From Martelella lutilitoris (lineage in GTDB: Bacteria > Pseudomonadota > Alphaproteobacteria > Rhizobiales > Rhizobiaceae), in NCBI RefSeq assembly GCF_016598595.1, contig NZ_CP066786.1, positions 1,077,501 to 1,141,500 on the forward strand: a DNA stretch of 64,000 nt. Direction: 5' to 3'. Made by a program: the position numbers and the translations under genes. This document shows, one piece after another, positions 1-9,185 of the stretch (the first letter of the stretch is position 1; every line of letters begins with the position of its first letter). The notes beneath the pieces were generated by a model. The model did not search any database and was not told the origin of the DNA. It worked only from the letters and a program-made list of their open reading frames with translations.

Positions 1-149
1 CCGCCTATGCCCATCAGGATTATGCCCGCGCCCAGGAATGGTTCGAGGACGTCGCCAATGATCCGGAAGCGCCGCGCAACGTGCTGAACCGCGCGCAGAT
101 TCTGCTCGAGGTGATGACCGCCAACGGCGAAATCCAGGATGCCGGCTAA
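1..149 (+). CDS. C-terminal fragment of a probable TPR-like (YfgM-type) protein
   Basis: Only the last 48 codons are present; the reading frame runs from base 3 to a TAA at 147-149. The peptide is helical, with an A-Y-A-H-Q-D-Y-A-R-A-Q-E-W-F repeat-like segment and an N-R-A-Q-I-L-L-E helix, as expected for the end of a tetratricopeptide-like domain. A membrane-anchored YfgM-like TPR protein often lies directly upstream of der in proteobacteria, and here der starts 20 bases downstream. The assignment rests on this position and the helical character, not on a diagnostic motif. The 5' part lies outside the window. Confidence 0.6.
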   Translation, partial: AYAHQDYARAQEWFEDVANDPEAPRNVLNRAQILLEVMTANGEIQDAG

Positions 150-168
150 GCCGGCCCGAGAGGAATAG

Positions 169-1596
169 ATGAGTTTCAAGGTCGCAATCGTCGGAAGGCC
201 GAATGTCGGCAAGTCCACGCTGTTCAACCGTCTGGTCGGGCAGAAGCTGGCGCTCGTCGACGACACGCCGGGGGTGACCCGCGACCGCCGGCCGGGCGAT
301 GCGCGGCTGTTTGATCTCCGCTTCACCATCATCGATACGGCCGGCCTTGAAGAGGCTGCCGCCGACACGCTGCCGGGGCGCATGCGCGCGCAGACGGAAG
401 CGGCGATCGACGAAGCCGACCTTTCGCTCTTTCTCATCGACGCCAAGGCCGGGTTGACGCCCGCCGACGCAACGCTTGCCGAACTGCTGCGCCGCCGCGG
501 CAAGCCCGTCGTGCTGGTTGCCAACAAGGCAGAGGCGCGCGGCTCGGATGCCGGCTTTTATGATGCCTTCACGCTGGGCCTGGGCGAGCCCTGTCCGATT
601 TCCGCCGAACATGGCCAGGGCATGAACGATCTGCGCGAGGCGATCATCGAGGCGATCGGCGAGGAGCGCGCCTTTCCAAAGGAAGAGCCTGCCGAGGAGG
701 CGCTCACCGATGTGATGCTGACGAAGGAAGAGGCCGACAACCCGGAAGAGGCCGCCCCCTATGACGACAGCAAGCCCTTGCGGGTCGCGATCGTGGGCCG
801 TCCGAACGCCGGAAAATCGACGCTGATCAACCGCTATCTCGGCGAAGAGCGTCTTCTGACCGGGCCGGAGGCCGGCATCACCCGCGATTCCATTTCGGTG
901 GAGTGGGAGTGGCGCGGCCGGCCGATCAAGCTGTTCGACACCGCCGGCATGCGCCGCAAGGCGCGGGTGGTCGAAAAACTTGAAAAACTTTCCGTCTCCG
1001 ACGCGCTGCGCGCCATCCGTTTTGCCGAATGCGTGGTGATCGTCTTCGATGCCACGATCCCGTTTGAAAAGCAGGACCTGCAGATTGTCGATCTCGTGCT
1101 GCGCGAGGGCAGGGCGGCCGTGATCGCGTTCAACAAATGGGACATGATCGAGGACCGCCAGCAGGTGCTGGCGGATTTGCGCGAGAAGACAGAGCGGCTT
1201 TTGCCGCAGGCGCGCGGCATTCGCGCCGTGCCGATTTCCGGCGAGCGGGGCACCGGCCTCGACAAGCTGATGCAGGCGGTCGCCGATACCGACAAGGTGT
1301 GGAACCGTCGCATCTCGACGGCCAGACTCAATCGCTGGCTCGACGGCCAGACGGTCAGCCACCCGCCGCCCGCCGTTTCCGGCCGGCGCCTTCGGATGAA
1401 ATACATGACGCAGGTGAAAACCCGTCCGCCCGGCTTCATGATCTCCTGCACCAGGCCGGATGCCGTGCCGGAAAGCTATATCCGCTATCTGACCAATGGT
1501 CTGCGCGCCGATTTCGATATGCCGGGCGTGCCGATCCGCATTCATTTCCGCGCCGGCGACAATCCTTTCGAGCACAAGCGCAAGAAGAAGCGCTGA
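169..1596 (+). CDS. der: Ribosome-associated GTPase Der (EngA)
   Basis: Der is a double-GTPase required for maturation of the 50S ribosomal subunit. Two G domains are visible in tandem: the first P-loop GRPNVGKS at residues 9-16 with DTAG near 56 and NKAE near 119, and the second P-loop GRPNAGKS near 210-217 with DTAG and NKWD downstream. An acidic linker (about 170-200) separates them. A C-terminal KH-like domain follows and ends in a basic tail (KRKKKR). The 475-residue length is normal for alphaproteobacteria. An AGAGGAAT Shine-Dalgarno lies just before the ATG. The stop codon abuts the stop of the convergent glycosyltransferase gene with no gap. Confidence 0.97.
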   Translation: MSFKVAIVGRPNVGKSTLFNRLVGQKLALVDDTPGVTRDRRPGDARLFDLRFTIIDTAGLEEAAADTLPGRMRAQTEAAIDEADLSLFLIDAKAGLTPADATLAELLRRRGKPVVLVANKAEARGSDAGFYDAFTLGLGEPCPISAEHGQGMNDLREAIIEAIGEERAFPKEEPAEEALTDVMLTKEEADNPEEAAPYDDSKPLRVAIVGRPNAGKSTLINRYLGEERLLTGPEAGITRDSISVEWEWRGRPIKLFDTAGMRRKARVVEKLEKLSVSDALRAIRFAECVVIVFDATIPFEKQDLQIVDLVLREGRAAVIAFNKWDMIEDRQQVLADLREKTERLLPQARGIRAVPISGERGTGLDKLMQAVADTDKVWNRRISTARLNRWLDGQTVSHPPPAVSGRRLRMKYMTQVKTRPPGFMISCTRPDAVPESYIRYLTNGLRADFDMPGVPIRIHFRAGDNPFEHKRKKKR

Positions 1597-2631
1597 TCAG
1601 GGCCCGTGGGCGACAAGCATGTTGTCGTAGAACTGCCGCGCAGCCGCCTCCCACGTATAGGTCAGAGCCAGGTCGCGCGCCGCTTCCGGCGAACATTCCA
1701 GCGCCTTGAGGCAGGCGGCACTCAGGTCGTCGTCGAGCGCGCCGGCCTGCTCATGGCCGCCGAGGATGTCGCTCGGGCCGGTCACGGGGAAGGCCGCGAC
1801 GGGCACGCCGCTCGAAAGCGCCTCGATGATCGTGTTGCCGAAGGTGTCGGTCTTCGACGTGAAGACGAAAACATCCGCTTCCGCATAGGCTTTCGCCAGC
1901 GCCTCGTCCTGCAACATGCCGGCAAAGTGCACATTGGGGTATTTTTCCTCAAGCGTCCTGCGCGCCGGCCCGTCGCCGACAACGACGATGCTGCCGGGCA
2001 GGTCGAGCGCGAGCAGCGCGGGAAGGTTCTTTTCCACGGCGACGCGGGCGACGGTGAGGAAGATCGGCCGCTTGAGGCCGCCGAATGGCGCTTCCGATTT
2101 CCGCCGGGGGTGAAACAGCGCATTGTCGATGCCGCGGCTCCAGCGCATCAGGTTGTGGATGCCGCGTGTCTCCAGTTCACGCGCCAGACTGTCGGTCGCC
2201 ACCATGCAGCCGTTGCCGGAATTGTGAAACCGGCGGACGATGCCGTAGAGCATATCCTTCGGGATCGGCAGGCGTGCGGCGACATATTCGGGAAAGCGGG
2301 TGTGATAGCTGGTGGTAAACCGCATTCCGTTCTTCAGGCAATAGCGGCGCGCCTTGAAGCCGAGCGGCCCCTCGGTGGCGATATGGACGAACTCCGGCGC
2401 GCTTTCCTCTATCTTTCGGGCAATCTGCCCGTATGTCGCGAGCGCCAGCCGGATTTCCGGATAGGTCGGCATCGGCATGCTGCGAAAAAGATCGGGCGTG
2501 ATCATCGTCACCGTGAGGCCCATCTTCTCCAGTTCGTGGTTGGTGTTCTCGATCGAGCGAACCACGCCGTTGACCTGCGGATGCCAGGCATCGGACACAA
2601 GCGTCAGTCTCTTGGGCGCGCTTTCGTTCAC
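1597..2631 (-). CDS. Glycosyltransferase family 4 (MgtA-like)
   Basis: A 344-residue retaining glycosyltransferase of GT-B fold. The N-terminus carries the SDAWHPQVNGVVRS signature typical of the alpha-mannosyl/glucosyltransferase MgtA-like branch. The C-terminal nucleotide-sugar domain has the GDGPARRTLEEKYPNVHFAG stretch and the SKTDTFGNTIIEALSSGVPV motif containing the EX7E-type glutamates. Relatives transfer sugars to diacylglycerol or other lipids at the inner membrane face. The acceptor cannot be read from sequence. The gene converges on der and diverges from the alpha-glucosidase gene across about 195 bp, and it has no obvious operon partner. Confidence 0.85.
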   Translation of the reverse strand: MNESAPKRLTLVSDAWHPQVNGVVRSIENTNHELEKMGLTVTMITPDLFRSMPMPTYPEIRLALATYGQIARKIEESAPEFVHIATEGPLGFKARRYCLKNGMRFTTSYHTRFPEYVAARLPIPKDMLYGIVRRFHNSGNGCMVATDSLARELETRGIHNLMRWSRGIDNALFHPRRKSEAPFGGLKRPIFLTVARVAVEKNLPALLALDLPGSIVVVGDGPARRTLEEKYPNVHFAGMLQDEALAKAYAEADVFVFTSKTDTFGNTIIEALSSGVPVAAFPVTGPSDILGGHEQAGALDDDLSAACLKALECSPEAARDLALTYTWEAAARQFYDNMLVAHGP

Positions 2632-2827
2632 GTCGGTCTACCGATTCTTCCGCCGGCGCAGTCCGGCCGGTCCGGCCCTGTTATCCAAGTGATGTTACAG
2701 CCTTATTACACCGCGATTTCGCCGCAAACGCCAGCGGCCGATCGCGCGCCTTCTCCATTTACCTGACGCCGGCGCGACGATAGGCTGGCGGCCGGAGATC
2801 TCAGACCATTTCAGCAAGGAATTTTCG

Positions 2828-4477
2828 ATGACCGACGAGAAAAGCGAAAACGGCGCATGGTGGCGCGGCGGCGTCATCTACCAGATCTATCCGCGCTCGT
2901 TTCAGGATACGACCGGCGACGGGATCGGCAATCTGCCGGGGATTACCCGCAGGCTTGCCTATGTCGCCGAACTCGGCGTCGATGCGGTCTGGCTTTCGCC
3001 CTTCTTCACCTCGCCGATGGCGGACATGGGCTATGATGTTTCCGACTATCTCGATGTCGACCCGATGTTCGGCACGCTCGATGATTTCAGGGCGCTCGTG
3101 GCAGAGGCCCACCGGCTGGGGCTCAAGGTTATTATCGACCAGGTGCTTTCCCACACCTCCGACCAGCATGCCTGGTTCAAGGAAAGCCGCAAGAGCAAGG
3201 TGAATGACAAGGCGGACTGGTTCGTCTGGGCCGATGCCAAGCCGGACGGGACCGCGCCCAACAACTGGCTGTCGATCTTCGGCGGTCCGGCCTGGGAGTG
3301 GGACGGCACGCGCAAGCAGTATTACATGCATAATTTCCTGGCCAGCCAACCGGACCTCAATTTCCATTGCGCGGCGGTTCAGGACGCGCTGCTCGAAACG
3401 GTCCGCTTCTGGCTTGAGCTCGGCGTCGACGGCTTCCGCCTGGACACGGTGAACTATTATTTCTGCGACGAGAAACTGCGCGACAATCCGGCGGTCGACG
3501 GCGAGCTTGGACCGGCCGGCCTTGATGCGCCCGATGTGAACCCCTACGGCTTCCAGCAGCATATCTACGACAAGACGCGACCGGAGAATATCGCCTTTCT
3601 GCAGCGCTTCCGGGCGCTTCTCGATGAATATGGCGATCGCACATCTGTGGGCGAGGTCGGAGACGGCGCGCGCTCGTTGAAGACGGTTGCCGCCTATACG
3701 TCCGGCAATGACAAGCTGCATATGTGCTACACGTTCGACTTTCTCGGGCCGAATTTTTCGCCGGCGCATATCCGCAACTGCGTGGAAAATTTCTTTGCCA
3801 CGGTCAAGGACGGCTGGGTGTGCTGGGCGTTTTCCAACCATGACGTCGATCGCCACGCTTCACGCTTTGCCAGAACCGAAGCCGAACGCGAGCCGGTGGC
3901 AAAACTTGCTATTTCGCTGCTGGCGACCCTGCGCGGCTCCATCTGCCTCTATCAGGGCGAGGAGCTCGGCCTGCCGCAGGCGGAGATTGCCTTCGAGGAT
4001 CTGCAGGACCCCTACGGCATCCGCTTCTGGCCCTCCTTCAAGGGGCGCGATGGCTGCCGCACGCCGATGCCGTGGAGCAATGTCGCGCCCCATGCCGGCT
4101 TCACCACGGCTGACAGGCCCTGGCTTCCTGTTCCGCGGGAGCACCTGCCGCTTTCTGTGTTCGAGCAAGCGCCTGAGCCCGACACGGTTTATAACCACTA
4201 CCGCGCCGTGCTGTCCTTCCGCGCCGAGCACGACGCGCTTTTCGATGGAGATATCGCCTTCATGGAGACTGACAATGAAGACGTGCTGATGTTCACGCGG
4301 GAAAAGGACGGAAAGACGCTGCTCTTCGTCTACAATTTCGCCGACACGCCGCAATCCGTGCCGCTGCAGATCGCGCTCGAGCATGTCGACAGTCTCGACC
4401 TGCCGGGCATGACCGGGGTTCTGAACGGCGCCCATGTCGATCTGGGCGCCTTTGACGGCTTTTGCGCGAAACTGTGA
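2828..4477 (+). CDS. GH13 alpha-glucosidase, AglA type
   Basis: This cytoplasmic glycoside hydrolase (no signal peptide) should release glucose from alpha-glucosides such as maltose, sucrose or trehalose-like sugars. The (beta/alpha)8 barrel begins at WWRGGVIYQIYPRSF. The four GH13 regions are visible: DQVLSHTS near 104, GFRLD with nucleophile Asp206, SVGEV with acid/base Glu276, and SNHDVDRH with the transition-state Asp339. The sequence resembles rhizobial AglA, which normally belongs to the aglEFGAK uptake operon, but no ABC transporter genes are adjacent here. A GGAAT Shine-Dalgarno sits before the ATG. The exact substrate is uncertain. Confidence 0.9.
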   Translation: MTDEKSENGAWWRGGVIYQIYPRSFQDTTGDGIGNLPGITRRLAYVAELGVDAVWLSPFFTSPMADMGYDVSDYLDVDPMFGTLDDFRALVAEAHRLGLKVIIDQVLSHTSDQHAWFKESRKSKVNDKADWFVWADAKPDGTAPNNWLSIFGGPAWEWDGTRKQYYMHNFLASQPDLNFHCAAVQDALLETVRFWLELGVDGFRLDTVNYYFCDEKLRDNPAVDGELGPAGLDAPDVNPYGFQQHIYDKTRPENIAFLQRFRALLDEYGDRTSVGEVGDGARSLKTVAAYTSGNDKLHMCYTFDFLGPNFSPAHIRNCVENFFATVKDGWVCWAFSNHDVDRHASRFARTEAEREPVAKLAISLLATLRGSICLYQGEELGLPQAEIAFEDLQDPYGIRFWPSFKGRDGCRTPMPWSNVAPHAGFTTADRPWLPVPREHLPLSVFEQAPEPDTVYNHYRAVLSFRAEHDALFDGDIAFMETDNEDVLMFTREKDGKTLLFVYNFADTPQSVPLQIALEHVDSLDLPGMTGVLNGAHVDLGAFDGFCAKL

Positions 4478-4482
4478 GGGTT

Positions 4483-5355
4483 TCAGGCGTCGATGGTGAC
4501 GCTGAAGGCAAAACGGGCGCTTTCGCCCGGCGGCAGGATCTTGGTAAACGGCCGCGCCTCGAGCGCGGCTCCCTTTCCATGGGCGGCGGCCATGCCGTGC
4601 CAGGGTTCGACGCAGATATAGGGCGCGCCGGGCTTGGTCCATAGCGCCAGATTGGGAAGGCCCTCGAAAACGAAATGAAGGGCGGGGCCGTCTTCGGCGC
4701 TAAAGATGAGGCGGTCGCCGGCGCCTTCCGGGAAGATCATCGCGTCGTCCTCGAAATAGTCATGGTCCAGCGCGAGGATGCCCTCGGAAAAGGGAGAGGG
4801 CAGGCGAGAGAGATCCAGAAGTCCGTCGCGCAGGCGGATCATCTCCGGCTCCGCGCGGTTTGCGAGGGTGATGTGGTGGACATGGCCCTTGTTCATGCCG
4901 GGCATCGGCCAGCGGAAAGCCGGGTGGAAGCCGAAGCCGAAGGGCATTGGCCTGTCGTCATTGTTCTCGACCGTTGCCGAAACGGTGAGCGTTTTGCCTT
5001 CCAGCGCATGTTCGATCGCGAGGCGGAAGGCGAAGGGATAGGATTTCCGTGTTTCGGCCGTGTCCGCCAGGACGAAGCGGCAGAGCGTTTCCGTCTGTTC
5101 TTCGAGCGTGAACAGGCTCTTTCGGGCAAAGCCGTGCTGCTTCATGGCGAAGGGCTCGCCGCCGATTTCCACCCGGTCGTCAGGCGCTTTGCCGACGATC
5201 GGAAACAGGATTGGCGCGCGTCCCGACCAGAATTCAGGGTCTCCGTTCCACAGCCAGTCGCTTCCGCCGGCGGTCCTGATCGACTGCGTCTCGGCGCCGA
5301 GCGGCGAGACGGTGACGGCAAGAGCTTCGTTGGCGATGCGGATGGCGTCTGTCAT
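4483..5355 (-). CDS. Aldose 1-epimerase family protein (LacX-like)
   Basis: A 290-residue galactose-mutarotase-fold protein. It starts with the typical LacX/YeaD-like pattern I-x-N-E-A-L-A-V-T-V-S-P-L-G-A-E-T-Q-S-I and carries WNGDPEFWSGRAPILFPIVG. The later FGFHPAFRWP motif contains the conserved His, and the ending CVEPWHGM is also typical. Such enzymes interconvert anomers of aldoses or sugar phosphates in the cytoplasm. It is convergent with the alpha-glucosidase gene, with only 5 bases between stops, so both may act on glucose metabolism. Convergence means they are not co-transcribed. The substrate is unknown. Confidence 0.85.
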   Translation of the reverse strand: MTDAIRIANEALAVTVSPLGAETQSIRTAGGSDWLWNGDPEFWSGRAPILFPIVGKAPDDRVEIGGEPFAMKQHGFARKSLFTLEEQTETLCRFVLADTAETRKSYPFAFRLAIEHALEGKTLTVSATVENNDDRPMPFGFGFHPAFRWPMPGMNKGHVHHITLANRAEPEMIRLRDGLLDLSRLPSPFSEGILALDHDYFEDDAMIFPEGAGDRLIFSAEDGPALHFVFEGLPNLALWTKPGAPYICVEPWHGMAAAHGKGAALEARPFTKILPPGESARFAFSVTIDA

Positions 5356-5433
5356 GGTCGGGCCTCGTGGCGCTCTCGTTGCGAGAAGAAGGGAATGCCC
5401 GGCAGAGGTTTTGCCGCGCCGGGCGCCTGGGTC

Positions 5434-6756
5434 TCAGATATTGTTCATCAGAACCGTGCGCAGCTTGTCGAACAACTCGTCGATTTCGGACTTCGAGATG
5501 ATCAGCGGCGGCGACAGCGCGATGATGTCTCCGGTGGTGCGGATCAGAAGTCCGTCTTCATAGGCCTTGAGGAAGGCGGAGAAGGCGCGCTTGGTCGGCT
5601 CGCCGGCGATCGGCTCCAGCTCGATTGCGCCGATCAGGCCGAGATTGCGGATGTCGATAACATGCGGACAGTCCCTCAGGCTATGAAGCTGCTCTTCCCA
5701 ATAGGGCGAAAGCTCCTTGGCCCGGGTCAGCAATCCCTCGTCCTGGTAGGTCTCGAGCGTGGCAAGGCCGGCTGCGGAAGCGATCGGGTTGCCGGAATAG
5801 GTGTAGCCGTGCATGAACTCGATCATGTGCTCCGGGCCGTTCATGAAGGCGTCGTGAATCTCGTCCTTGACGAATACCGCGCCCATGGGGATGACGCCGT
5901 TGGTCAGTCCCTTGGCGGTGGTCATGATATCCGGCGTCACGCCGAAATACTCGGCCGCGAAAGGGGCGCCGATGCGCCCGAAACCGGTGATCACCTCGTC
6001 GAAGATCAGCAGGATGCCGTGCTTGTCGCAGATTTCGCGCAGCCGCTGGAGATAGCCCTTTGGCGGAATGAGGACGCCGGTGGAGCCGGCCACGGGCTCG
6101 ACGATGACGGCGGCGACCGTGGAAGGGTCATGCAGCGCGACGATTCGTTCCAGCGTGTCGGCAAGGTCGGCGCCGTGTTCGGGCTGGCCCCTGGTGAAGG
6201 CGTTCTTCTCCGGCAGGTGCGTATGGGGAATGTGGTCGACGCCGGTCAAAAGCGTGCCGAACATCTTGCGGTTCGAGACGATGCCGCCGACTGATGTGCC
6301 GCCGAAATTGATGCCGTGATAGGCGCGCTCGCGGCCGATCAGACGGAAGCGCTCGCCCTGGCCCTTCACCCGGTGGTAGGCCAGCGCGATCTTCAGCGCG
6401 GTATCGACGGATTCGGAGCCGGAATTGGTATAGAAGACGTGGCCCATGCCCTCAGGCGCGAGGTCCACCAGACGGTTGGCGAGTTCGAAGGCTTTCGGAT
6501 GGCCAAGCTGAAAAGCGGGCGCATAGTCGAGCTCGCCGGCCTGGGCGCGGATCGCTTCGGTGATCTTCGGTCGGCAATGGCCGGCATTGACGCACCACAG
6601 CCCGGCCGTGCCGTCGAGCACGGTGCGTCCGTCGACCGTCTTGTAATACATGTCCTTGGCCGAAGCGAACATGCGCGGCGCCTTCTTGAACTGCCGGTTT
6701 GCGGTGAACGGCATCCAGAAGGCTTCGAGGTTGTTGGGGGCGACGCGGTCGGACAT
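5434..6756 (-). CDS. Omega-amino acid:pyruvate aminotransferase (class III PLP)
   Basis: A 440-residue class III aminotransferase. Motifs include NSGSESVDTALK (PLP phosphate contact), VIVEPVAGSTGVL, IFDEVITGFGR with the PLP-ring Asp, and TTAKGLTNG with the Schiff-base Lys near 282. The N-terminal FWMPFTANRQFKKAPRM is characteristic of beta-alanine/omega-amino acid:pyruvate transaminases. The start was set at the ATG at 6756, which has GTGGAG six bases upstream. An in-frame extension to 6912 lacks family similarity and was excluded. The gene lies downstream of the NolR-like gene on the same strand, separated by 238 bp, so it is probably transcribed separately. Confidence 0.9.
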   Translation of the reverse strand: MSDRVAPNNLEAFWMPFTANRQFKKAPRMFASAKDMYYKTVDGRTVLDGTAGLWCVNAGHCRPKITEAIRAQAGELDYAPAFQLGHPKAFELANRLVDLAPEGMGHVFYTNSGSESVDTALKIALAYHRVKGQGERFRLIGRERAYHGINFGGTSVGGIVSNRKMFGTLLTGVDHIPHTHLPEKNAFTRGQPEHGADLADTLERIVALHDPSTVAAVIVEPVAGSTGVLIPPKGYLQRLREICDKHGILLIFDEVITGFGRIGAPFAAEYFGVTPDIMTTAKGLTNGVIPMGAVFVKDEIHDAFMNGPEHMIEFMHGYTYSGNPIASAAGLATLETYQDEGLLTRAKELSPYWEEQLHSLRDCPHVIDIRNLGLIGAIELEPIAGEPTKRAFSAFLKAYEDGLLIRTTGDIIALSPPLIISKSEIDELFDKLRTVLMNNI

Positions 6757-6994
6757 AAGCTGCTCCACAGAAGAAAGCGACCCGTTTGCCGGGCAGTGCT
6801 TTTTTTGAATTATACGGTGGAGCACGTTATCAGCGGATGGAGCGCCGTCAAGCTGGAAGGCGTGCGCGAGGAACGCAAATGGAGGCGGCTCGCGCCTTGG
6901 TCCTTTCTGCACCCCGGCGGGATTTCGCCGACTGCCGAACCGCTCCGATTGCCAGCACCGGAAGCGGCGGTCCGCACGGGCTCAGCCTGCGAGG

Positions 6995-7339
6995 TCAACT
7001 CGCAAGCGTGTCGCGCCAGCCCGAGCGGTCATAAATGTCATCGAGCGTGTCGAGCAGTTTCTTCACCGGCTCCGCGTGGGTGCTGTAATAGATCGTCTGC
7101 GCCTCGCGACGGGTTTCAACCAGGTTCTGCGCCCGCAACTTCGAGAGGTGTTGCGAGAGCGCCGACTGACTCAACCCTACCCTGTTGGCAAGCGCGCCGA
7201 CGGGCATTTCATTCTCGATCAGAACGCAGAGAATCTGGAGGCGTTTCGGGTTGGCCATGGCTGCAAGAAGACAGGCTGCAACAGCGGTTTTGTCCGTTTG
7301 TGTGTTTGTTCTCACGGTGATGATTCCTTTGCTGGACAT
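6995..7339 (-). CDS. nolR: ArsR-family repressor, NolR-like
   Basis: A winged-helix repressor of about 106-114 residues. The core AMANPKRLQILCVL, the recognition segment VGLSQSALSQHLSKLRAQNLV and the wing REAQTIYYS closely match what I remember of rhizobial NolR, a dimeric regulator of nod, conjugation and growth genes that also controls itself. No metal-binding ELCVCDL-type motif is seen. The start is uncertain: ATG at 7339, or GTG at 7315 with AAAGGA nine bases upstream. A longer in-frame start at 7381 would run through the AT-rich promoter-like repeat and is unlikely. Orthology is inferred by eye. Confidence 0.8.
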   Translation of the reverse strand: MSSKGIITVRTNTQTDKTAVAACLLAAMANPKRLQILCVLIENEMPVGALANRVGLSQSALSQHLSKLRAQNLVETRREAQTIYYSTHAEPVKKLLDTLDDIYDRSGWRDTLAS

Positions 7340-7345
7340 CGACGC

Positions 7346-7382
7346 TACACAAGTCATGTATAACAAGAGAAACTTACACAAG
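7346..7382. promoter_or_regulatory. Paired TACACAAG repeats upstream of the NolR-like gene
   Basis: Two identical 8-base direct repeats, TACACAAG at 7346-7353 and 7375-7382, lie 29 bases apart in AT-rich DNA just upstream of the chosen nolR start. Their position over the presumed promoter makes them candidate operator half sites, possibly for autoregulation. This is inference; I did not match them to a NolR consensus. Confidence 0.3.
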
Positions 7383-7401
7383 CTTTTATAAAAAAGTAAT
7401 C

Positions 7402-8118
7402 TTAAATTTTGGGTATTTTGCAGGCGAATTCGTGGACAAGTTCAAGCAATTCATCATGATTAGTCGAGACTTTTTCAAAATCATGCCGCGCTATAATTCG
7501 TCTTTCTCTAAAATATATACCTTCAGGGTCGATATCTATAAATGCGTAGTCTTTGTTTTCGACTTGAAGGAACATGCCTTCCGCATGCTTTGCAGCGTAG
7601 GAGGAATCGAACCACCGATAGGACTTCAATGCGTCGGGCCGGACAAGGTCCGCCCCTTCCAGGACGAACGCCTTGCCGAAGCCGCCGTTGAGATTGGCCG
7701 AAACCGGCTCCAGGCGGAACAGGTTGAAATCGGGGAAGTCAATGTAAGTTTTTGCTTTCGGGTGCCGGCTGAGAAAGCGCCGGCGCAACCAGGCGTGGTG
7801 CACGCTTTCGCGATCAACAAGGCGTGCATGGCAGCGCGTGGTCAGGCGCGGGTGGGCCAGCGGATCGCCCTTGGCCGGCTCTCCGGTCAGGATTGAAACG
7901 CGGTCGTCCGCCTCGATCGCGCGGGTGTGGACGGAAAGCCCGGAGACCAGGATCGCCGGTGCGCCGTCAATATCGGTTGCCAGCAGAACGCGGCTTGCGA
8001 GCGGGAAGCCGGTTTCCTCTTCGTTGACGGCAAGCGCGGCGTAAGGGGCTTCCCGGACAAGCCTGCGGGCCAGCGCCCTTGCGGCCCCGTCGGTTTCGCG
8101 CAGGATATTTCTGTTCAT
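7402..8118 (-). CDS. HugZ-family haem-utilisation protein (PNPOx fold)
   Basis: A 238-residue split-barrel flavin/haem protein. The N-terminal pyridoxamine-phosphate-oxidase-like domain (about 10-150) contains YAALAVNEEETGFPLASRVLLATDIDG. The C-terminal DUF2470-like part includes the GGFGKAFVLEGADL segment. HugZ relatives bind haem and release iron from it in the cytoplasm. Its ATG overlaps the TGA of the upstream ABC ATPase gene by 4 bp (ATGA), which implies translational coupling. The last 170 bases are AT-rich (about 33% GC by hand count), unlike the rest of the gene. The enzymatic role is inferred from the family. Confidence 0.85.
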   Translation of the reverse strand: MNRNILRETDGAARALARRLVREAPYAALAVNEEETGFPLASRVLLATDIDGAPAILVSGLSVHTRAIEADDRVSILTGEPAKGDPLAHPRLTTRCHARLVDRESVHHAWLRRRFLSRHPKAKTYIDFPDFNLFRLEPVSANLNGGFGKAFVLEGADLVRPDALKSYRWFDSSYAAKHAEGMFLQVENKDYAFIDIDPEGIYFRERRIIARHDFEKVSTNHDELLELVHEFACKIPKI

Positions 8119-9185
8119 CGGGTTTCCTCCTGTCCGGTCTCGGTCGGGCGGGCGGCGGCAAGGTGCATCATCATGTCCTGCTCGGTAATCGTTCCGGCAA
8201 TCCGTCCGCGATCGACGACGCCGATCGTGCCCGGACGCTCGGAAAGCGCGCGCAGGAGCGCTGCCGCCGACGTGCCGGGCTTCACCGTCGCCGATATGCG
8301 GACATCGAGCCGTGCCCGGTCGGTCACGGGCTGCATGATGTCTTCTGCCGTCAGAAAGGCAAAGCGGTTGGCATGGGCGACGAAATCGGCGACGTAGCCG
8401 CTCGCCGGTCTGCTGACGATCTCGCGCGGCGTGCCGGTCTGGACGATCCTGCCCGCCTGCATGATCGCGATCCTGTTGCCGAGCTTGATGGCCTCGTCGA
8501 GGTCATGGCTGACGAACAGAATGGTCTTCCTCAATCGATCCTGAAGCGACAGCAACTCGTCCTGAAGATGGGCGCGGATCAGCGGATCAAGCGCGGAGAA
8601 CGGCTCGTCCATCAACAACACCGGAGCGCCGGTGGCAAGCGCGCGCGCCAGCCCCACCCTTTGCTGCATTCCGCCGGACAGGGCATGAACCGGCTGATCG
8701 GCCCAATCCGTGAGGCCGACAAGGGCCAGCTGTTCCTCGACCCGATCGCGTCTCTCCTTCTTGGGGGTGCCTGCAAGTTCAAGTCCGAACGCGACGTTTT
8801 CGGCAACGCTGCGCCATGGCAACAGGGCGAACTGCTGGAAAACCATGGCTACCGAACGGTTCCTGAGCGCCCGCAGCGCGCGGCCGCCACCGGCGTAGGG
8901 GTTGATCGGCCCGTTCTCGGTCTGAACCTCCACCGTACCGCGGGTTACCGGCGCCAGGCCATTCACGGCGCGCAGCAGCGTCGATTTTCCGGAACCCGAA
9001 AGACCCATCAGCACGACGATCTCGCCCTCGCCGACCGCAAGCGAGGCATCGCTGACGCCAACAAGGTTTCCCGTCTTCTTCAGAACGTCATCGCGAGAAA
9101 GGCCGGCGTCGATCAACGGCAGGGCGCGCCTGGGACGCTTGCCGAACACGATATCGATATTTCGCAGTTCGAGGGCCTTGTTCAT
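8115..9185 (-). CDS. Choline/glycine betaine ABC transporter ATP-binding protein (ChoV/ProV type)
   Basis: A 356-residue ATPase of the quaternary-amine uptake (QAT) family. It begins ALELRNIDIVFG and has the ChoV-like spacer ALPLIDAGLSRDDVLKKTG before the core. Visible motifs are Walker A GLSGSGKSTLL, Q-loop FQQFALLPWRSV, signature LSGGMQQRVGLARAL, Walker B VLLMDEPFSALDP and switch SHDLDEA. A C-terminal CBS-like region (about 280-345) follows. The start at 9185 matches the family N-terminus. No permease (ChoW) or binding protein (ChoX) gene is adjacent. Instead hugZ overlaps its stop. It may serve a transporter encoded elsewhere. Confidence 0.9.
   Translation of the reverse strand: MNKALELRNIDIVFGKRPRRALPLIDAGLSRDDVLKKTGNLVGVSDASLAVGEGEIVVLMGLSGSGKSTLLRAVNGLAPVTRGTVEVQTENGPINPYAGGGRALRALRNRSVAMVFQQFALLPWRSVAENVAFGLELAGTPKKERRDRVEEQLALVGLTDWADQPVHALSGGMQQRVGLARALATGAPVLLMDEPFSALDPLIRAHLQDELLSLQDRLRKTILFVSHDLDEAIKLGNRIAIMQAGRIVQTGTPREIVSRPASGYVADFVAHANRFAFLTAEDIMQPVTDRARLDVRISATVKPGTSAAALLRALSERPGTIGVVDRGRIAGTITEQDMMMHLAAARPTETGQEETR

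Noticed and set aside
2694..2712. Possible Pho box upstream of the MgtA-like glycosyltransferase
   Set aside because: The two 7-base halves on the minus strand match CTGTCAT at only about 9 of 14 positions, which is not above background.
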